A program made the position numbers and the translations under genes. The notes beneath the pieces were generated by a model. It searched no databases. It saw only the letters and a program-made list of their open reading frames with translations, and was not told the origin of the DNA. 12,123 nt of DNA from Anaerolineales bacterium UBA2232 (GTDB lineage: Bacteria; Chloroflexota; Anaerolineae; UBA2200), in NCBI GenBank assembly GCA_002348045.1, contig DDYO01000257.1:1-12123 (forward strand), given 5' to 3'. Positions 1 to 6,569 of the stretch are shown here, one piece after another (within the stretch, counting starts at the first letter, position 1; each line of letters opens with the position of its first letter).

Positions 1-428
1 TAGAGATCCACAGGCTGCACAGGGAACGATACAGCCACAGGAGGAACGGAGGCGCTGGTATATCCGTACACACAGACAGATGAGCTGAGGATCACGAGCG
101 CGTCGGGGCTTGTCCGTTTCAGGGCAGCGATCACGTTGGCAGTTCCACCCACATTGATGGCCATCGTGGCGTCACGGCTCGCCTCACTTGGAGGAGGCAG
201 AAGCGCAGCTAGATGAATGACCGTATCGACGTCCGCCACAGCCGTCAGCACTTGTGCTGGGTCCGCAATGTCCCCCTTCACGATATCCACCGTTGCCGTC
301 TGCTCGAACGGCTCATAGTTGCAGGCAGGCAAGTCAAACACCCGCACATGATGGCCTGCAGCGGCCAACTGGAGCGCTATCTCGCTGCCCAGGCTACCCG
401 CCCCACCTGTGATCAAGACCTTCTTCAT
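1..428 (-). CDS. NAD-dependent epimerase/dehydratase (SDR family), 3' part outside window
   Basis: N-terminal 142 residues of an extended short-chain dehydrogenase/epimerase; the frame is open to the left edge. Seen: the nucleotide-binding loop GGAGSLG at residues 8-14 after a beta strand, an acidic residue ending the second strand (RVFDL), a conserved D in KGDIAD, the HLAA motif, and the catalytic-serine strand SSSVCVYG. The partial codon TA at the edge is probably the catalytic Tyr of YxxxK. Families of this type act on nucleotide sugars or related hydroxy compounds; the substrate cannot be read from this part. ATG at 428 lies 19 nt after the stop of the 122-aa gene, so the two are probably co-transcribed as the last part of the DUF362 operon. 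Family call sure, substrate unknown. Confidence 0.9.
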   Translation of the reverse strand, partial: MKKVLITGGAGSLGSEIALQLAAAGHHVRVFDLPACNYEPFEQTATVDIVKGDIADPAQVLTAVADVDTVIHLAALLPPPSEASRDATMAINVGGTANVIAALKRTSPDALVILSSSVCVYGYTSASVPPVAVSFPVQPVDL

Positions 429-447
429 GGCGCTGTGCCGCGAGCGT

Positions 448-816
448 TCATGTGATGGCCATGCCCCGCATCTGGGATCTCTCATCCAGCGTGCGGACGG
501 CTTTTTCCAGCGCAGCGAGGGCCGTGCTCACATCGGCCTGTCCGTCTGTCGAGCTGGCAACCAGTGCTGCCAGCGTTGCCTCCAGCGATCGTGCTGCCTC
601 CTCGCTTCTCCGGGCAAAGGGCAGGCACATCCTGGTCTTGAGAAAGTAGCGCTCTGCGTTTTCGCTCAGCATAGCCAGCGTACGGCTGAGCCTCTCATCG
701 GCATCCGCTTTCCACTGCTGTTCAACATCAGCCAGTCCGCTGATTGCGTCGCGAGCGTTCTGTGCCAGCTCCATGGCCATCGCCACGTGCTGGACTCCCT
801 GCGGAACTTGGGTCAT
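448..816 (-). CDS. Small alpha-helical protein of unknown function (122 aa)
   Basis: I do not recognise this family. The protein is rich in Ala, Glu, Arg and Leu with regular heptad-like spacing, so it is probably two or more long helices forming a bundle or coiled coil. It has one Cys, no signal peptide and no membrane segment. The start is well supported: AAGGAGGG lies four bases before ATG at 816. It sits 32 nt after the DUF362 gene and 19 nt before the epimerase gene, on the same strand, which supports a real gene in a three-gene operon. A role as a partner or scaffold of one of its neighbours is only inference. A longer frame on the opposite strand (409-903) lacks comparable context and was left out. 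Confidence 0.75.
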   Translation of the reverse strand: MTQVPQGVQHVAMAMELAQNARDAISGLADVEQQWKADADERLSRTLAMLSENAERYFLKTRMCLPFARRSEEAARSLEATLAALVASSTDGQADVSTALAALEKAVRTLDERSQMRGMAIT

Positions 817-848
817 CAGTCCCTCCTTAATGCGCGGCTATCAGCAGG

Positions 849-2210
849 TTACGTACCGGCACCAGTCACCGCATCCATATCCACGCCATCTTCTCGCAGG
901 TAGCCGCGACCCCCATGCCTGTCCCGGGGGAACGGATCTTCTTTCGCATAGAGCCGCCCGAACTTGTCACGCATGGTGCGAAGATCGGGGAAGCGCCAAA
1001 GTCTCTCGTCGGCCACGGGCTCCACGGTAACCAACTCATAGTCCAGGCTGCCCAGACCGTTGAGCGAGCCGGTCACCAGCTGGATCTCCTCGCTGATGTC
1101 GTCAAAGTTGCGCCCTGCCACTGGTGAGAACTTGATTGCCCCAGGAGCAGAGGCATCATAGTCCTCGGCAGCGGAACCCGGTACCCCGGGCGCAGCGGCC
1201 GCCTTGTCCACCGACACCTTGTCCAGGGCGACCGGGTCGCGGCCGGCGAAAACGCCCAGTTGCGGAACGATCGGCATATCCGCAAACGGGATGCAGTCAC
1301 AAAACGGCGAGACGTCAATGGCCATATTGATGAACCCCACCTTGTCCCGGCCTACGGTCTTGACCGTGGCCAAACAAGCGTCCGCCATTGCTGCGCACGA
1401 TGCCTGTGCGTTCAATTGGGCTCTGTTGGTCACTCCGCACCACGTGTTCGCGCCCAAGTGGGCCAGGCAGTTCACGCAGAGCTCCCTATCCCATTCAATA
1501 GAGTCATTCGTTACGTGAAAGAGGCCATACGGGCAAGACCCCTCGCATTCCTCCCAGCGATCGCAGCCATTGCGGCCCTTGCATCTTTCCGGGTGAAAGT
1601 CCGTGGCGGGACCAAGGCCATACCGTGGATGCCCACCCATATGGACGTTCATCTTGCCCCGCTTGGACTGGGCGCCGATGCCCAGGTTCTTGATAGAACC
1701 TCCGATGATGCCCAGGGGATGGCCTTTGAAATGGGTCAGTACAATCATCGCGTCTGCCAGCGCGATCGCCTTGGCGATGTAGGCTTCCTTGAGGATGTAT
1801 CCTTCCGGCAAATCCACTCGCAGATCATCAGTTCCATTGAACCCGTCCGCCACGATGAACGGGCAGCCAAGCGTCGCCGAGGTGTAGCCGTTCCTTTCGG
1901 CCGTGATCAGGAGATCAAGCGCCGATGCCCTGCTGGACATGGTAGAGTAGGTCTGCGTTGTGGTGTCGCAGACAAACGGCCGGCCGCCAAGCGCCTTGAT
2001 TCGATCTGCCAGCGTCCGGGCGTACACGGGCCTGAGATAGGCCGTGTTGTTCCATTCTCCACAGTGCAGCTTGATAGCCACCGCATCGCCGGGCTTGATC
2101 ATCTCGGCAAATCCCGCAGCCTCGAACACGGTCACCATCTGCTGCACCAAGCCCGTAGCTGCCGAGTGGCTGCGACCGTCCGTTTCCATCGAGTACACTT
2201 TTGAAGCCAT
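849..2210 (-). CDS. DUF362 domain protein with cysteine-rich ferredoxin-like insert
   Basis: A 453-aa protein of the DUF362 family, found mostly in anaerobes and often carrying an Fe-S domain. Typical family segments are visible: KLHCGEWNN near residue 48, THFKGHPLGIIGGSIKNLG near 159-177, and GRDPVALD near 323-330. Between them is a Cys-rich stretch with C210, C216, C222, C226, C245, C248 and C258, probably iron-sulfur ligands although the spacing is not that of a classical 2[4Fe-4S] ferredoxin. Reaction unknown. The frame stays open to 2333, but GAGGAG stands six bases before the ATG at 2210, and the upstream 41 residues look like leader sequence, so 2210 is chosen; ATG 2216 is too close to the ribosome site. 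First gene of the operon with the 122-aa protein and the epimerase. Confidence 0.88.
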   Translation of the reverse strand: MASKVYSMETDGRSHSAATGLVQQMVTVFEAAGFAEMIKPGDAVAIKLHCGEWNNTAYLRPVYARTLADRIKALGGRPFVCDTTTQTYSTMSSRASALDLLITAERNGYTSATLGCPFIVADGFNGTDDLRVDLPEGYILKEAYIAKAIALADAMIVLTHFKGHPLGIIGGSIKNLGIGAQSKRGKMNVHMGGHPRYGLGPATDFHPERCKGRNGCDRWEECEGSCPYGLFHVTNDSIEWDRELCVNCLAHLGANTWCGVTNRAQLNAQASCAAMADACLATVKTVGRDKVGFINMAIDVSPFCDCIPFADMPIVPQLGVFAGRDPVALDKVSVDKAAAAPGVPGSAAEDYDASAPGAIKFSPVAGRNFDDISEEIQLVTGSLNGLGSLDYELVTVEPVADERLWRFPDLRTMRDKFGRLYAKEDPFPRDRHGGRGYLREDGVDMDAVTGAGT

Positions 2211-2344
2211 GGTCATCTCCTCTCTGGAACTCTGGCGTTCTGGTTCACAACCGGCTCCGATGAGTCCAAGGTCCAGTCGCGATGGCGCCGCGGGGGCAAG
2301 TAGTGACCTGGATGGGAGGACCCTTGACTGCATTGTCCAGCCAG

Positions 2345-2373
2345 TTTCTACTCTAGATTCGCCTCTCAGTCAA
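2345..2373 (-). promoter_or_regulatory. Candidate promoter of the DUF362 operon
   Basis: On the minus strand TTGACT (2373-2368) is followed after 17 bases by TAGAAA (2350-2345). The -35 matches consensus in five of six bases, the -10 in four. It would give a leader of roughly 130 nt before the ATG at 2210. Predicted by eye only. Confidence 0.45.
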
Positions 2374-2419
2374 CACGCCGTACGGGCCGCCGCCGTAGGA
2401 TCACGCGGCGGTCGGCGGA

Positions 2420-2448
2420 TTTCCTGTATGACAGGCATGGGCTATACT
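2420..2448 (+). promoter_or_regulatory. Weak candidate promoter of the ureohydrolase gene
   Basis: TATACT at 2443-2448 is a good -10 hexamer; the -35 region 17 bases upstream, TTTCCT at 2420-2425, is poor. A start near 2455 would leave a leader of about 70 nt before ATG 2525. Confidence 0.35.
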
Positions 2449-2524
2449 CTACGAGCGTGGACAACATTCGGCACGGGCGCCACCCAACTCAATTCCGCGA
2501 GCCTTTGCCCTACCAGAGGAACTG

Positions 2525-3349
2525 ATGTACCGAATCCCCGACAACTTGCCACCTGGAGGCATTGCGCTGCTCGGAGTACCGTTTGATGCCTTCTCCTCAT
2601 TTCTGCGTGGTTCGGCGCAGGCGCCCTCCGTCATCCGATGCCAGCTTCGATCCGGCGCATCAAACCTCAGTTCGGAGAGTGGCCTTGATCTGGATTCCGA
2701 TGGACGTTGGTCTGATGCAGGTGATCTGACGCTGCCAGACACCCTCGCAGCCATGGATCGGATCCATGAAGGGGCTCTCGATCTGCTCCAACGAGGCTGG
2801 CGGCTGTTGTCCCTGGGAGGAGATCATTCGATCACCTTTCCGCTGGTCAGAGCGTACGCCCAGGTGTACGGGCCCCTCAGCATCCTGCACCTGGATGCTC
2901 ATCCGGATCTTTATGATGAATACGAGGGCAATCGGTACTCCCATGCGTGTCCCATGGCGAGGATCATGGAACAAGGATTGGCCCGCGAACTCGTCCAGGT
3001 TGGCGTGCGTACCCTGAACGCACCTCAGCGCGCACAGGCCGAGCGCTACGGTGTCCGTATCCTTGACATGCGTTCGTGGGACCACCACGCGCAACTGGTT
3101 CTCCATGGCCCAGTCTATCTATCGCTGGACCTGGACGTCTTGGATCCGGCATTTGCCCCAGGGGTTTCCCATCATGAGCCTGGGGGTTTGGCAACGCGTC
3201 AGGTATTGGACATCATCCAAGGCTTCCATGGCGAGTTGGTAGGCGCCGACATTGTCGAATTCAATCCCAGCCGCGACACCACGGGCATCACGGCTGCTCT
3301 GGCCGCAAAACTGCTCAAAGAGACGCTGGCAAGGATGCTGGCAATGTAA
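2525..3349 (+). CDS. Ureohydrolase, plant-arginase-like (arginase or agmatinase)
   Basis: A 274-aa binuclear-manganese ureohydrolase, close to the usual family length. Metal-ligand motifs are all present: GGDHS with H101, DAHPD with D124, H126 and D128, and SLDLDVLDP with D202 and D204. The surrounding segments (EGNRYSHACPMARIME, FAPGVSHHEPGGL and VGADIVEFNPSRDT) resemble, from memory, plant mitochondrial arginases, some of which also act on agmatine. It would hydrolyse arginine to ornithine and urea, or agmatine to putrescine and urea. AGAGGA lies four bases before ATG 2525. The ornithine racemase gene further right in the window makes arginase the more attractive guess, but sequence alone does not decide. 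It stands alone on the plus strand, divergent from DUF362 and convergent with the MBL-fold gene. Confidence 0.9.
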   Translation: MYRIPDNLPPGGIALLGVPFDAFSSFLRGSAQAPSVIRCQLRSGASNLSSESGLDLDSDGRWSDAGDLTLPDTLAAMDRIHEGALDLLQRGWRLLSLGGDHSITFPLVRAYAQVYGPLSILHLDAHPDLYDEYEGNRYSHACPMARIMEQGLARELVQVGVRTLNAPQRAQAERYGVRILDMRSWDHHAQLVLHGPVYLSLDLDVLDPAFAPGVSHHEPGGLATRQVLDIIQGFHGELVGADIVEFNPSRDTTGITAALAAKLLKETLARMLAM

Positions 3350-3358
3350 CGGGAGCGG

Positions 3359-3402
3359 ACGTCGGCAGCAGCGGGTCCAGACCGGTTCGCAGCTGCCGGC
3401 GT
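3359..3402 (+). terminator. Hairpin after the ureohydrolase gene
   Basis: Ten bases after the stop codon, ACGTCGGCAGC (3359-3369) can pair with GCTGCCGGCGT (3392-3402) over 11 pairs with one G-U, enclosing a 22-base loop. No T-run follows, so it is at best a weak intrinsic terminator, or a 3'-end protecting structure, between two convergent genes. Confidence 0.4.
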
Positions 3403-3509
3403 TCCTATGCAGACACATTCCGCTGGATGAAGGGCGGCCGGTAGCTACAGCCAGGCTTTGCCTCCTCCCCAATCTGCCAAGACCTCCGGGTTTGCTCCAT
3501 CGAGCGTTC

Positions 3510-4337
3510 CTAGTCATCCACCTCTATCACAGTCCCCACGGTGCAGGGCACTACGTTCGCCCCGGATGCGCTAATCAAAGCCCCGGTCGCCCCTCGGCCG
3601 GTGCAATGACTCGGGTAGTATCGCTGCACTCCATAGCTTCGAAGCCTGTCGATGAGCCCTTCAAGCTCAGCTGGTCCCATCTTGTTAAGGTGCAGCCCCC
3701 CGACCACCGATACAATGGTCTCAGCAAAACGGCTGCGCACGTGGTTCAGGGTGTTCAGCAGGCCAGCATGACAGCAGCCACAGAGCACCGTCAGCCCAAG
3801 TTTGCCCTGTATGACCAACGAGAGGTCATCCCGGTAAGGGTCGGAGACCAGGGCGTCTCCTCGACGGATTACATGGTCCGGGCTTCGCCCCTCCGCTTCG
3901 GTGCGGTCACTGATCTCTCCCGTCGTGTACACACCCGGAAAAACTTGGTGGGACTCGACGGAGAGGTGGAGATCAACCTGCTTAGCCAGTTCTGATCGTG
4001 GCAGCGAAATGCCGATGGATTCGAGCTTTTCCTTGCGCTGCGCGAAACGCTCGACAAAGAGCTCTGAATGAGCGTACAGGGGTACTCGCCTCAACCGGGG
4101 GAGCAGCGCTGGCAGCCCACCGGTATGGTCGTAATGGGCATGGCTGAGAACCAACGCGTCGATCGTATCGGCCTTTACACCCAGGACATCCATGTTGTGC
4201 AGCAGGACCGTGCCGCTCTGTCCCGCATCGAACAACAGCCGCTTGTCGCCCACCTCGATCAGAAAGGCTGCCCCGTGCTCAGCCCAAGTCCTGAATGATC
4301 CCTCGACGACATTGTCTACCAGGCAGGTGATCTTCAT
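3510..4337 (-). CDS. Metallo-beta-lactamase-fold hydrolase
   Basis: A 275-aa MBL-superfamily protein. The HxHxDH signature is SHAHYDHTGG (H66, H68, D70, H71); later metal ligands are probably H190 in GCCHAGLLNT, H216 in GGLHL and H244 in PSHCTG. The PSHCTG ending and overall length resemble the family annotated as dihydropterin ribofuranosylaminobenzene phosphate synthase-like hydrolases (related to methanopterin biosynthesis in archaea), whose bacterial members mostly lack a known substrate. No signal peptide, so cytosolic. GGAGG lies about ten bases before ATG 4337, slightly long spacing. It follows the DUF1847 gene by 66 bases on the same strand and is probably co-transcribed with it. The function within this context is unknown. 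Confidence 0.88.
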   Translation of the reverse strand: MKITCLVDNVVEGSFRTWAEHGAAFLIEVGDKRLLFDAGQSGTVLLHNMDVLGVKADTIDALVLSHAHYDHTGGLPALLPRLRRVPLYAHSELFVERFAQRKEKLESIGISLPRSELAKQVDLHLSVESHQVFPGVYTTGEISDRTEAEGRSPDHVIRRGDALVSDPYRDDLSLVIQGKLGLTVLCGCCHAGLLNTLNHVRSRFAETIVSVVGGLHLNKMGPAELEGLIDRLRSYGVQRYYPSHCTGRGATGALISASGANVVPCTVGTVIEVDD

Positions 4338-4403
4338 CTTTTGGTCCTCCCCGTGGCCAGAGATCGGTCCAGCCGAGTCGCGTCCACGATCTAGAGCCGT
4401 ACC

Positions 4404-5030
4404 TCACGGCTGCTTGAGTCGCTTGTAATAAGAATGGCTGGTGTACAGGGCGGCGGCGGGATTGTGCCCGGTTACCCGATCCTTAGCCACCAACACTGTC
4501 ACCGGCGCAGTAGAGTGGCGGAAGAAGATGCTGTCATGCCCCACGCACAGGCCGACCACAACGTTCAGCTGCGTTTCAGCAGCGTTCAGGAGCTTGGCTT
4601 GAGCCACCGGGTTGCACATAGACTCATAGGTCCCCGGTCGAATCTTTTCCGCATCCGTCAAGCCGATCTTTTCCTTGGGAGTCGATCCTACCTTGCAACA
4701 CACGCTGGACACCTGAAAGCCATTAGCCTCCAGGATCCCTTGCAGAAGTTTGGCTTCTTGAACCAGCCCAACACAGCACGCGATGCCCACGTGGTGAGCG
4801 CCAATTCCCATGGCAAAATGCATGACCTCTTGCACCCGCGGCCAACGGCAATAGCCCTCAGCTTCGGTTCGGGCAGACGCCAGGGACAAGCGCCTCGTTT
4901 CCTCGTTCTCGTAACATGCCCATGCCTGCTCCAGCACCTCCGGGGCACATTCCGAGGGGCAGAAACTCGGCCTCGAATCCATCCCCTTGTTGCAGGGCTG
5001 ACCACCACAAATGGCGCAACGCAACTCCAT
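4404..5030 (-). CDS. DUF1847 cysteine-rich putative metal-binding protein
   Basis: A 208-aa protein recognised as DUF1847 from its N-terminal pattern MELRCAICGGQPC followed by FCPSEC: C5, C8, C13, C24 and C28 form a likely metal or Fe-S site. Further cysteines recur in GIACCVGL, SSVCCKVG, MCNPVAQA and VGLCVGHDS, which are typical of the family and could line a redox or metal-transfer centre. The family is common in anaerobes and has no established function. The start at ATG 5030 is preceded by AAGGAG with four-base spacing; the open frame upstream to 5099 looks non-coding. First gene of a pair with the MBL-fold hydrolase, and transcribed away from the peroxiredoxin gene. Confidence 0.87.
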   Translation of the reverse strand: MELRCAICGGQPCNKGMDSRPSFCPSECAPEVLEQAWACYENEETRRLSLASARTEAEGYCRWPRVQEVMHFAMGIGAHHVGIACCVGLVQEAKLLQGILEANGFQVSSVCCKVGSTPKEKIGLTDAEKIRPGTYESMCNPVAQAKLLNAAETQLNVVVGLCVGHDSIFFRHSTAPVTVLVAKDRVTGHNPAAALYTSHSYYKRLKQP

Positions 5031-5273
5031 CGCACTCCTTTCCAAATTCAGACAGTTTGTAGAGCTTGGGCTCAAGCCCGCTGCTGCGAACCAACACAAA
5101 CCAGCGGCAACAGCCGAGCGATCGTCCTCCAGGGTACAAACACTTTGAACCCCTCAGGAGTTGCGTCGTCGGGGCCAGTCTACTCCAACCCAACGCCAGG
5201 GTCACCCGTCCGTGTAATGACCTGCCAACGATGGCTGGAGACTCGGTGATAATCAGTTGGCGGGGCTTTCACC

Positions 5274-5303
5274 TTGACAAAGTACATGGTACTAGTGTAC
5301 TAT
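5274..5303 (+). promoter_or_regulatory. Strong sigma70-type promoter of the peroxiredoxin gene
   Basis: TTGACA (5274-5279) is a perfect -35 hexamer, followed after 18 bases by TACTAT (5298-5303). The start would fall near 5310. The spacer and flank contain four GTAC tetramers (5282, 5289, 5297, 5311), of which the first two form the inverted repeat AGTAC-ATG-GTACT. This arrangement would let a repressor block polymerase directly. Confidence 0.75.
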
Positions 5304-5314
5304 AAAAGTGGTAC
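5281..5314 (+). promoter_or_regulatory. Possible operator: clustered GTAC elements over the promoter
   Basis: Four GTAC tetramers lie within 33 bases at spacings of 7, 8 and 14, covering the promoter spacer, the -10 and the start region. AGTAC-ATG-GTACT is a perfect inverted repeat and TAGT-GT-ACTA another. Binding by a redox- or stress-responsive repressor is inferred; the regulator cannot be named. Confidence 0.4.
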
Positions 5315-5451
5315 TATGAAAACTCATATGGTGACAGCTGAAGATCAGATGGGCCAGTGGGTTTCAACAGCTGCCGCCAGCGTCCAGCCCACCAGCAGAA
5401 GCCACCTGCCAGTACGCTGGACGTCTCGCAAATCCAGATCAGGAGGTCTCT

Positions 5452-6153
5452 ATGGCCGAGTTAAAAGAGGGTTGTGTTAAACCCGCACGTGGGCCGATCA
5501 TGCCCAAAGCCACATCCAGCGCCCCCCCAGCAGGTGCGGCGCCATCTCAGGAGGTAACCGTGCAGGCACGCGTTGGCGGCGAAGCCGTTGACTTTGAGTG
5601 CAATGCGTTCGTCCCGGGCGTAGGCTTCCAGCCGGTCAGGTTATCGGACTCCAAGGGTAAGTGGATCATCCTGTGTTTCTACCCGGGTGACTTTACCTTT
5701 GTATGACCCACAGAGTTGGCGGCGGTCGCCGCCATGTACGATCAGTTCAAAGCCCTGGACACGGTAGTCCTTGCCATGAGCACCGATAGCCGGTTTGTCC
5801 ACAAGATCTGGCAGGAACAAGAGCTGTCCAAGATGGTGGAGGGGGGCGTGCCGTTCCCCATGCTCTCAGACGCCGGGGGCCAGATTGGTAGGATCTACGG
5901 CGTATATGATGAAGCAGCCGGTGTGGATATTCGCGGGCGTTTCATCATTGATCCTGACTTTATCATCCGGGCCATGGAGGTGCTGACTCCCGAGGTGGGA
6001 CGCAACCCCGCTGAGCAGCTCCGCCAGCTCAAGGCCTTCCAGCACGTGGCCAAGACCGGCGAAGTAACTCCGTCGGGTTGGAACCCCGGCGACATCACCC
6101 TAAAGCCCAACCCGGATCTGGTGGGAAGGGTTTGGGAGATCTGGAAACCGTAG
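5452..6153 (+). CDS. Selenocysteine-containing peroxiredoxin (AhpC/Prx type), in-frame UGA at codon 85
   Basis: A thiol-type peroxidase that would reduce hydroperoxides in the cytosol. The reading frame is 233 codons, interrupted only by TGA at 5704-5706, exactly where the peroxidatic Cys belongs: FYPGDFTFV-U-PTELAA. Conserved P78, T82 and R161 (IRGRFIIDPD) frame the active site, and downstream segments (LSDAGGQIGRIYGV, GRNPAEQLRQLKAFQ) are typical of the family, so translation must continue through UGA. A hairpin right after the UGA fits a bacterial SECIS. The resolving-Cys motif usually written EVCPxxW reads EVTPSGW here (T206), so this is probably a 1-Sec enzyme using an external thiol. 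Other Cys are C8, C50 and C76. The first 35-40 residues are a Pro/Ala-rich extension absent from typical members. AGGAGG (5441-5446) stands five bases before ATG 5452. Automatic annotation would probably split it at 5706. Confidence 0.9.
5704..5734 (+). promoter_or_regulatory. UGA Sec codon and putative bacterial SECIS hairpin
   Basis: Downstream of TGA (5704-5706), bases 5717-5723 pair perfectly with 5728-5734: TGGCGGC and GCCGCCA around the loop GGTC (5724-5727). The loop begins 17 bases after the UGA, with G in its first two positions, as known for SelB-binding SECIS elements; the E. coli fdhF element also presents GGUC in its apical loop. The stem is written in alanine and valine codons (AAVAA) of the peroxiredoxin. 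Confidence 0.75.
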
Positions 6154-6225
6154 GCAGTCGGGGCGAGCGGCCAGCAGCTGGGGTGGCACTTCCTCCTCAC
6201 TCGAGACCCTACCGTGTGAGGCTGG

Positions 6226-6279
6226 ATGGCCAGTTACAAGGGATTCGCTCCAGGCCAGTTAGAAAAGATCGCAAGGTGA
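6226..6279 (+). CDS. Possible 17-aa small ORF
   Basis: ATG 6226 is preceded by GAGG at four-base spacing and opens MASYKGFAPGQLEKIAR, ending in TGA one base before the terminator stem. Composition looks protein-like, but the length gives little statistical support. It may instead be chance sequence in the 3' untranslated region of the peroxiredoxin mRNA. Confidence 0.2.
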   Translation: MASYKGFAPGQLEKIAR

Positions 6280-6280
6280 G

Positions 6281-6324
6281 GGGCGCTTGGAGACTGCGGA
6301 CGGTCCAAGCGCCCTCTCTTCTTT
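6281..6324 (+). terminator. Intrinsic terminator of the peroxiredoxin unit
   Basis: GGGCGCTTGGA (6281-6291) pairs perfectly with TCCAAGCGCCC (6304-6314) around a 12-base loop, followed by the pyrimidine tail TCTCTTCTTT. It lies 127 bases after the peroxiredoxin stop. Confidence 0.75.
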
Positions 6325-6540
6325 GGCGCCACTCACTGCGACCATTCCCTAGCGTCCCACGGTTAGCGCTACGACGCATGCACCCGCCCAAGGGGGACCC
6401 GGGGCACCATCACACTACCTCTTGGCTTGCCGCCGAGGCCATGGGAGTTGGAACCCCTCCTGCCCTGCTCCCGTCTACTACCGATAACTGGTGCGACGTT
6501 TTCAAGGACCTCACGGCATGGTGAGCGCAGCCGATAGGAG

Positions 6541-6569
6541 AACCCGCAGGCTCCGCTAGCCCGCGGGTT
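6541..6569 (-). terminator. Palindrome downstream of the opine-dehydrogenase gene
   Basis: AACCCGC (6541-6547) pairs with GCGGGTT (6563-6569), and after one A-C mismatch GGC pairs with GCC, leaving a 7-base loop. It lies about 90 bases past the stop of the minus-strand operon. No T-run follows on either strand, so a terminator role is tentative. Confidence 0.35.

Larger units (their letters stand above)
2211..2524. other. Divergent intergenic region
   Basis: This 314-base stretch separates the DUF362 operon from the divergent ureohydrolase gene. It contains the candidate promoters of both sides. It also has a GC-rich inverted repeat, CCGCCGC at 2387-2393 and GCGGCGG at 2405-2411, lying between the two promoters where a shared regulator could bind. 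No convincing gene was seen in it. Confidence 0.5.
5031..5451. other. Divergent intergenic region with peroxiredoxin leader
   Basis: This 421-base stretch lies between the divergent DUF1847 and peroxiredoxin genes. It holds a strong plus-strand promoter at 5274-5303 embedded in repeated GTAC elements, and a leader of about 140 nt. A short inverted repeat GCCAAC/GTTGGC is formed around 5224-5262. I found no convincing promoter for DUF1847. A 68-codon frame at 5274-5480 overlaps the promoter and is not credible as a gene. Confidence 0.5.

Noticed and set aside
409..903. 164-codon open frame on the plus strand
   Set aside because: It overlaps the minus-strand 122-aa gene, which has a better ribosome site and operon context; composition is Cys/Arg/His-rich as in shadow frames.
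1260..2204. 314-codon open frame on the plus strand
   Set aside because: It lies antisense within the well-supported DUF362 gene, has Arg/His-rich composition without motifs and no ribosome site.
5274..5480. 68-codon frame before the peroxiredoxin
   Set aside because: It begins inside the promoter -35 element, so it could not be translated from that promoter, and it has no protein-like features.
5704..5706. Reading the UGA as a true stop, with two separate genes or a pseudogene
   Set aside because: The UGA falls exactly on the catalytic Cys codon, the frame is otherwise intact, a SECIS-like hairpin follows, and the downstream piece has no ribosome site of its own.
6277..6314. Second selenocysteine UGA at the end of the 17-codon ORF, followed by a hairpin
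   Set aside because: The hairpin has a large 12-base loop and a T-rich tail typical of a terminator, and the sequence past the UGA does not resemble a protein.
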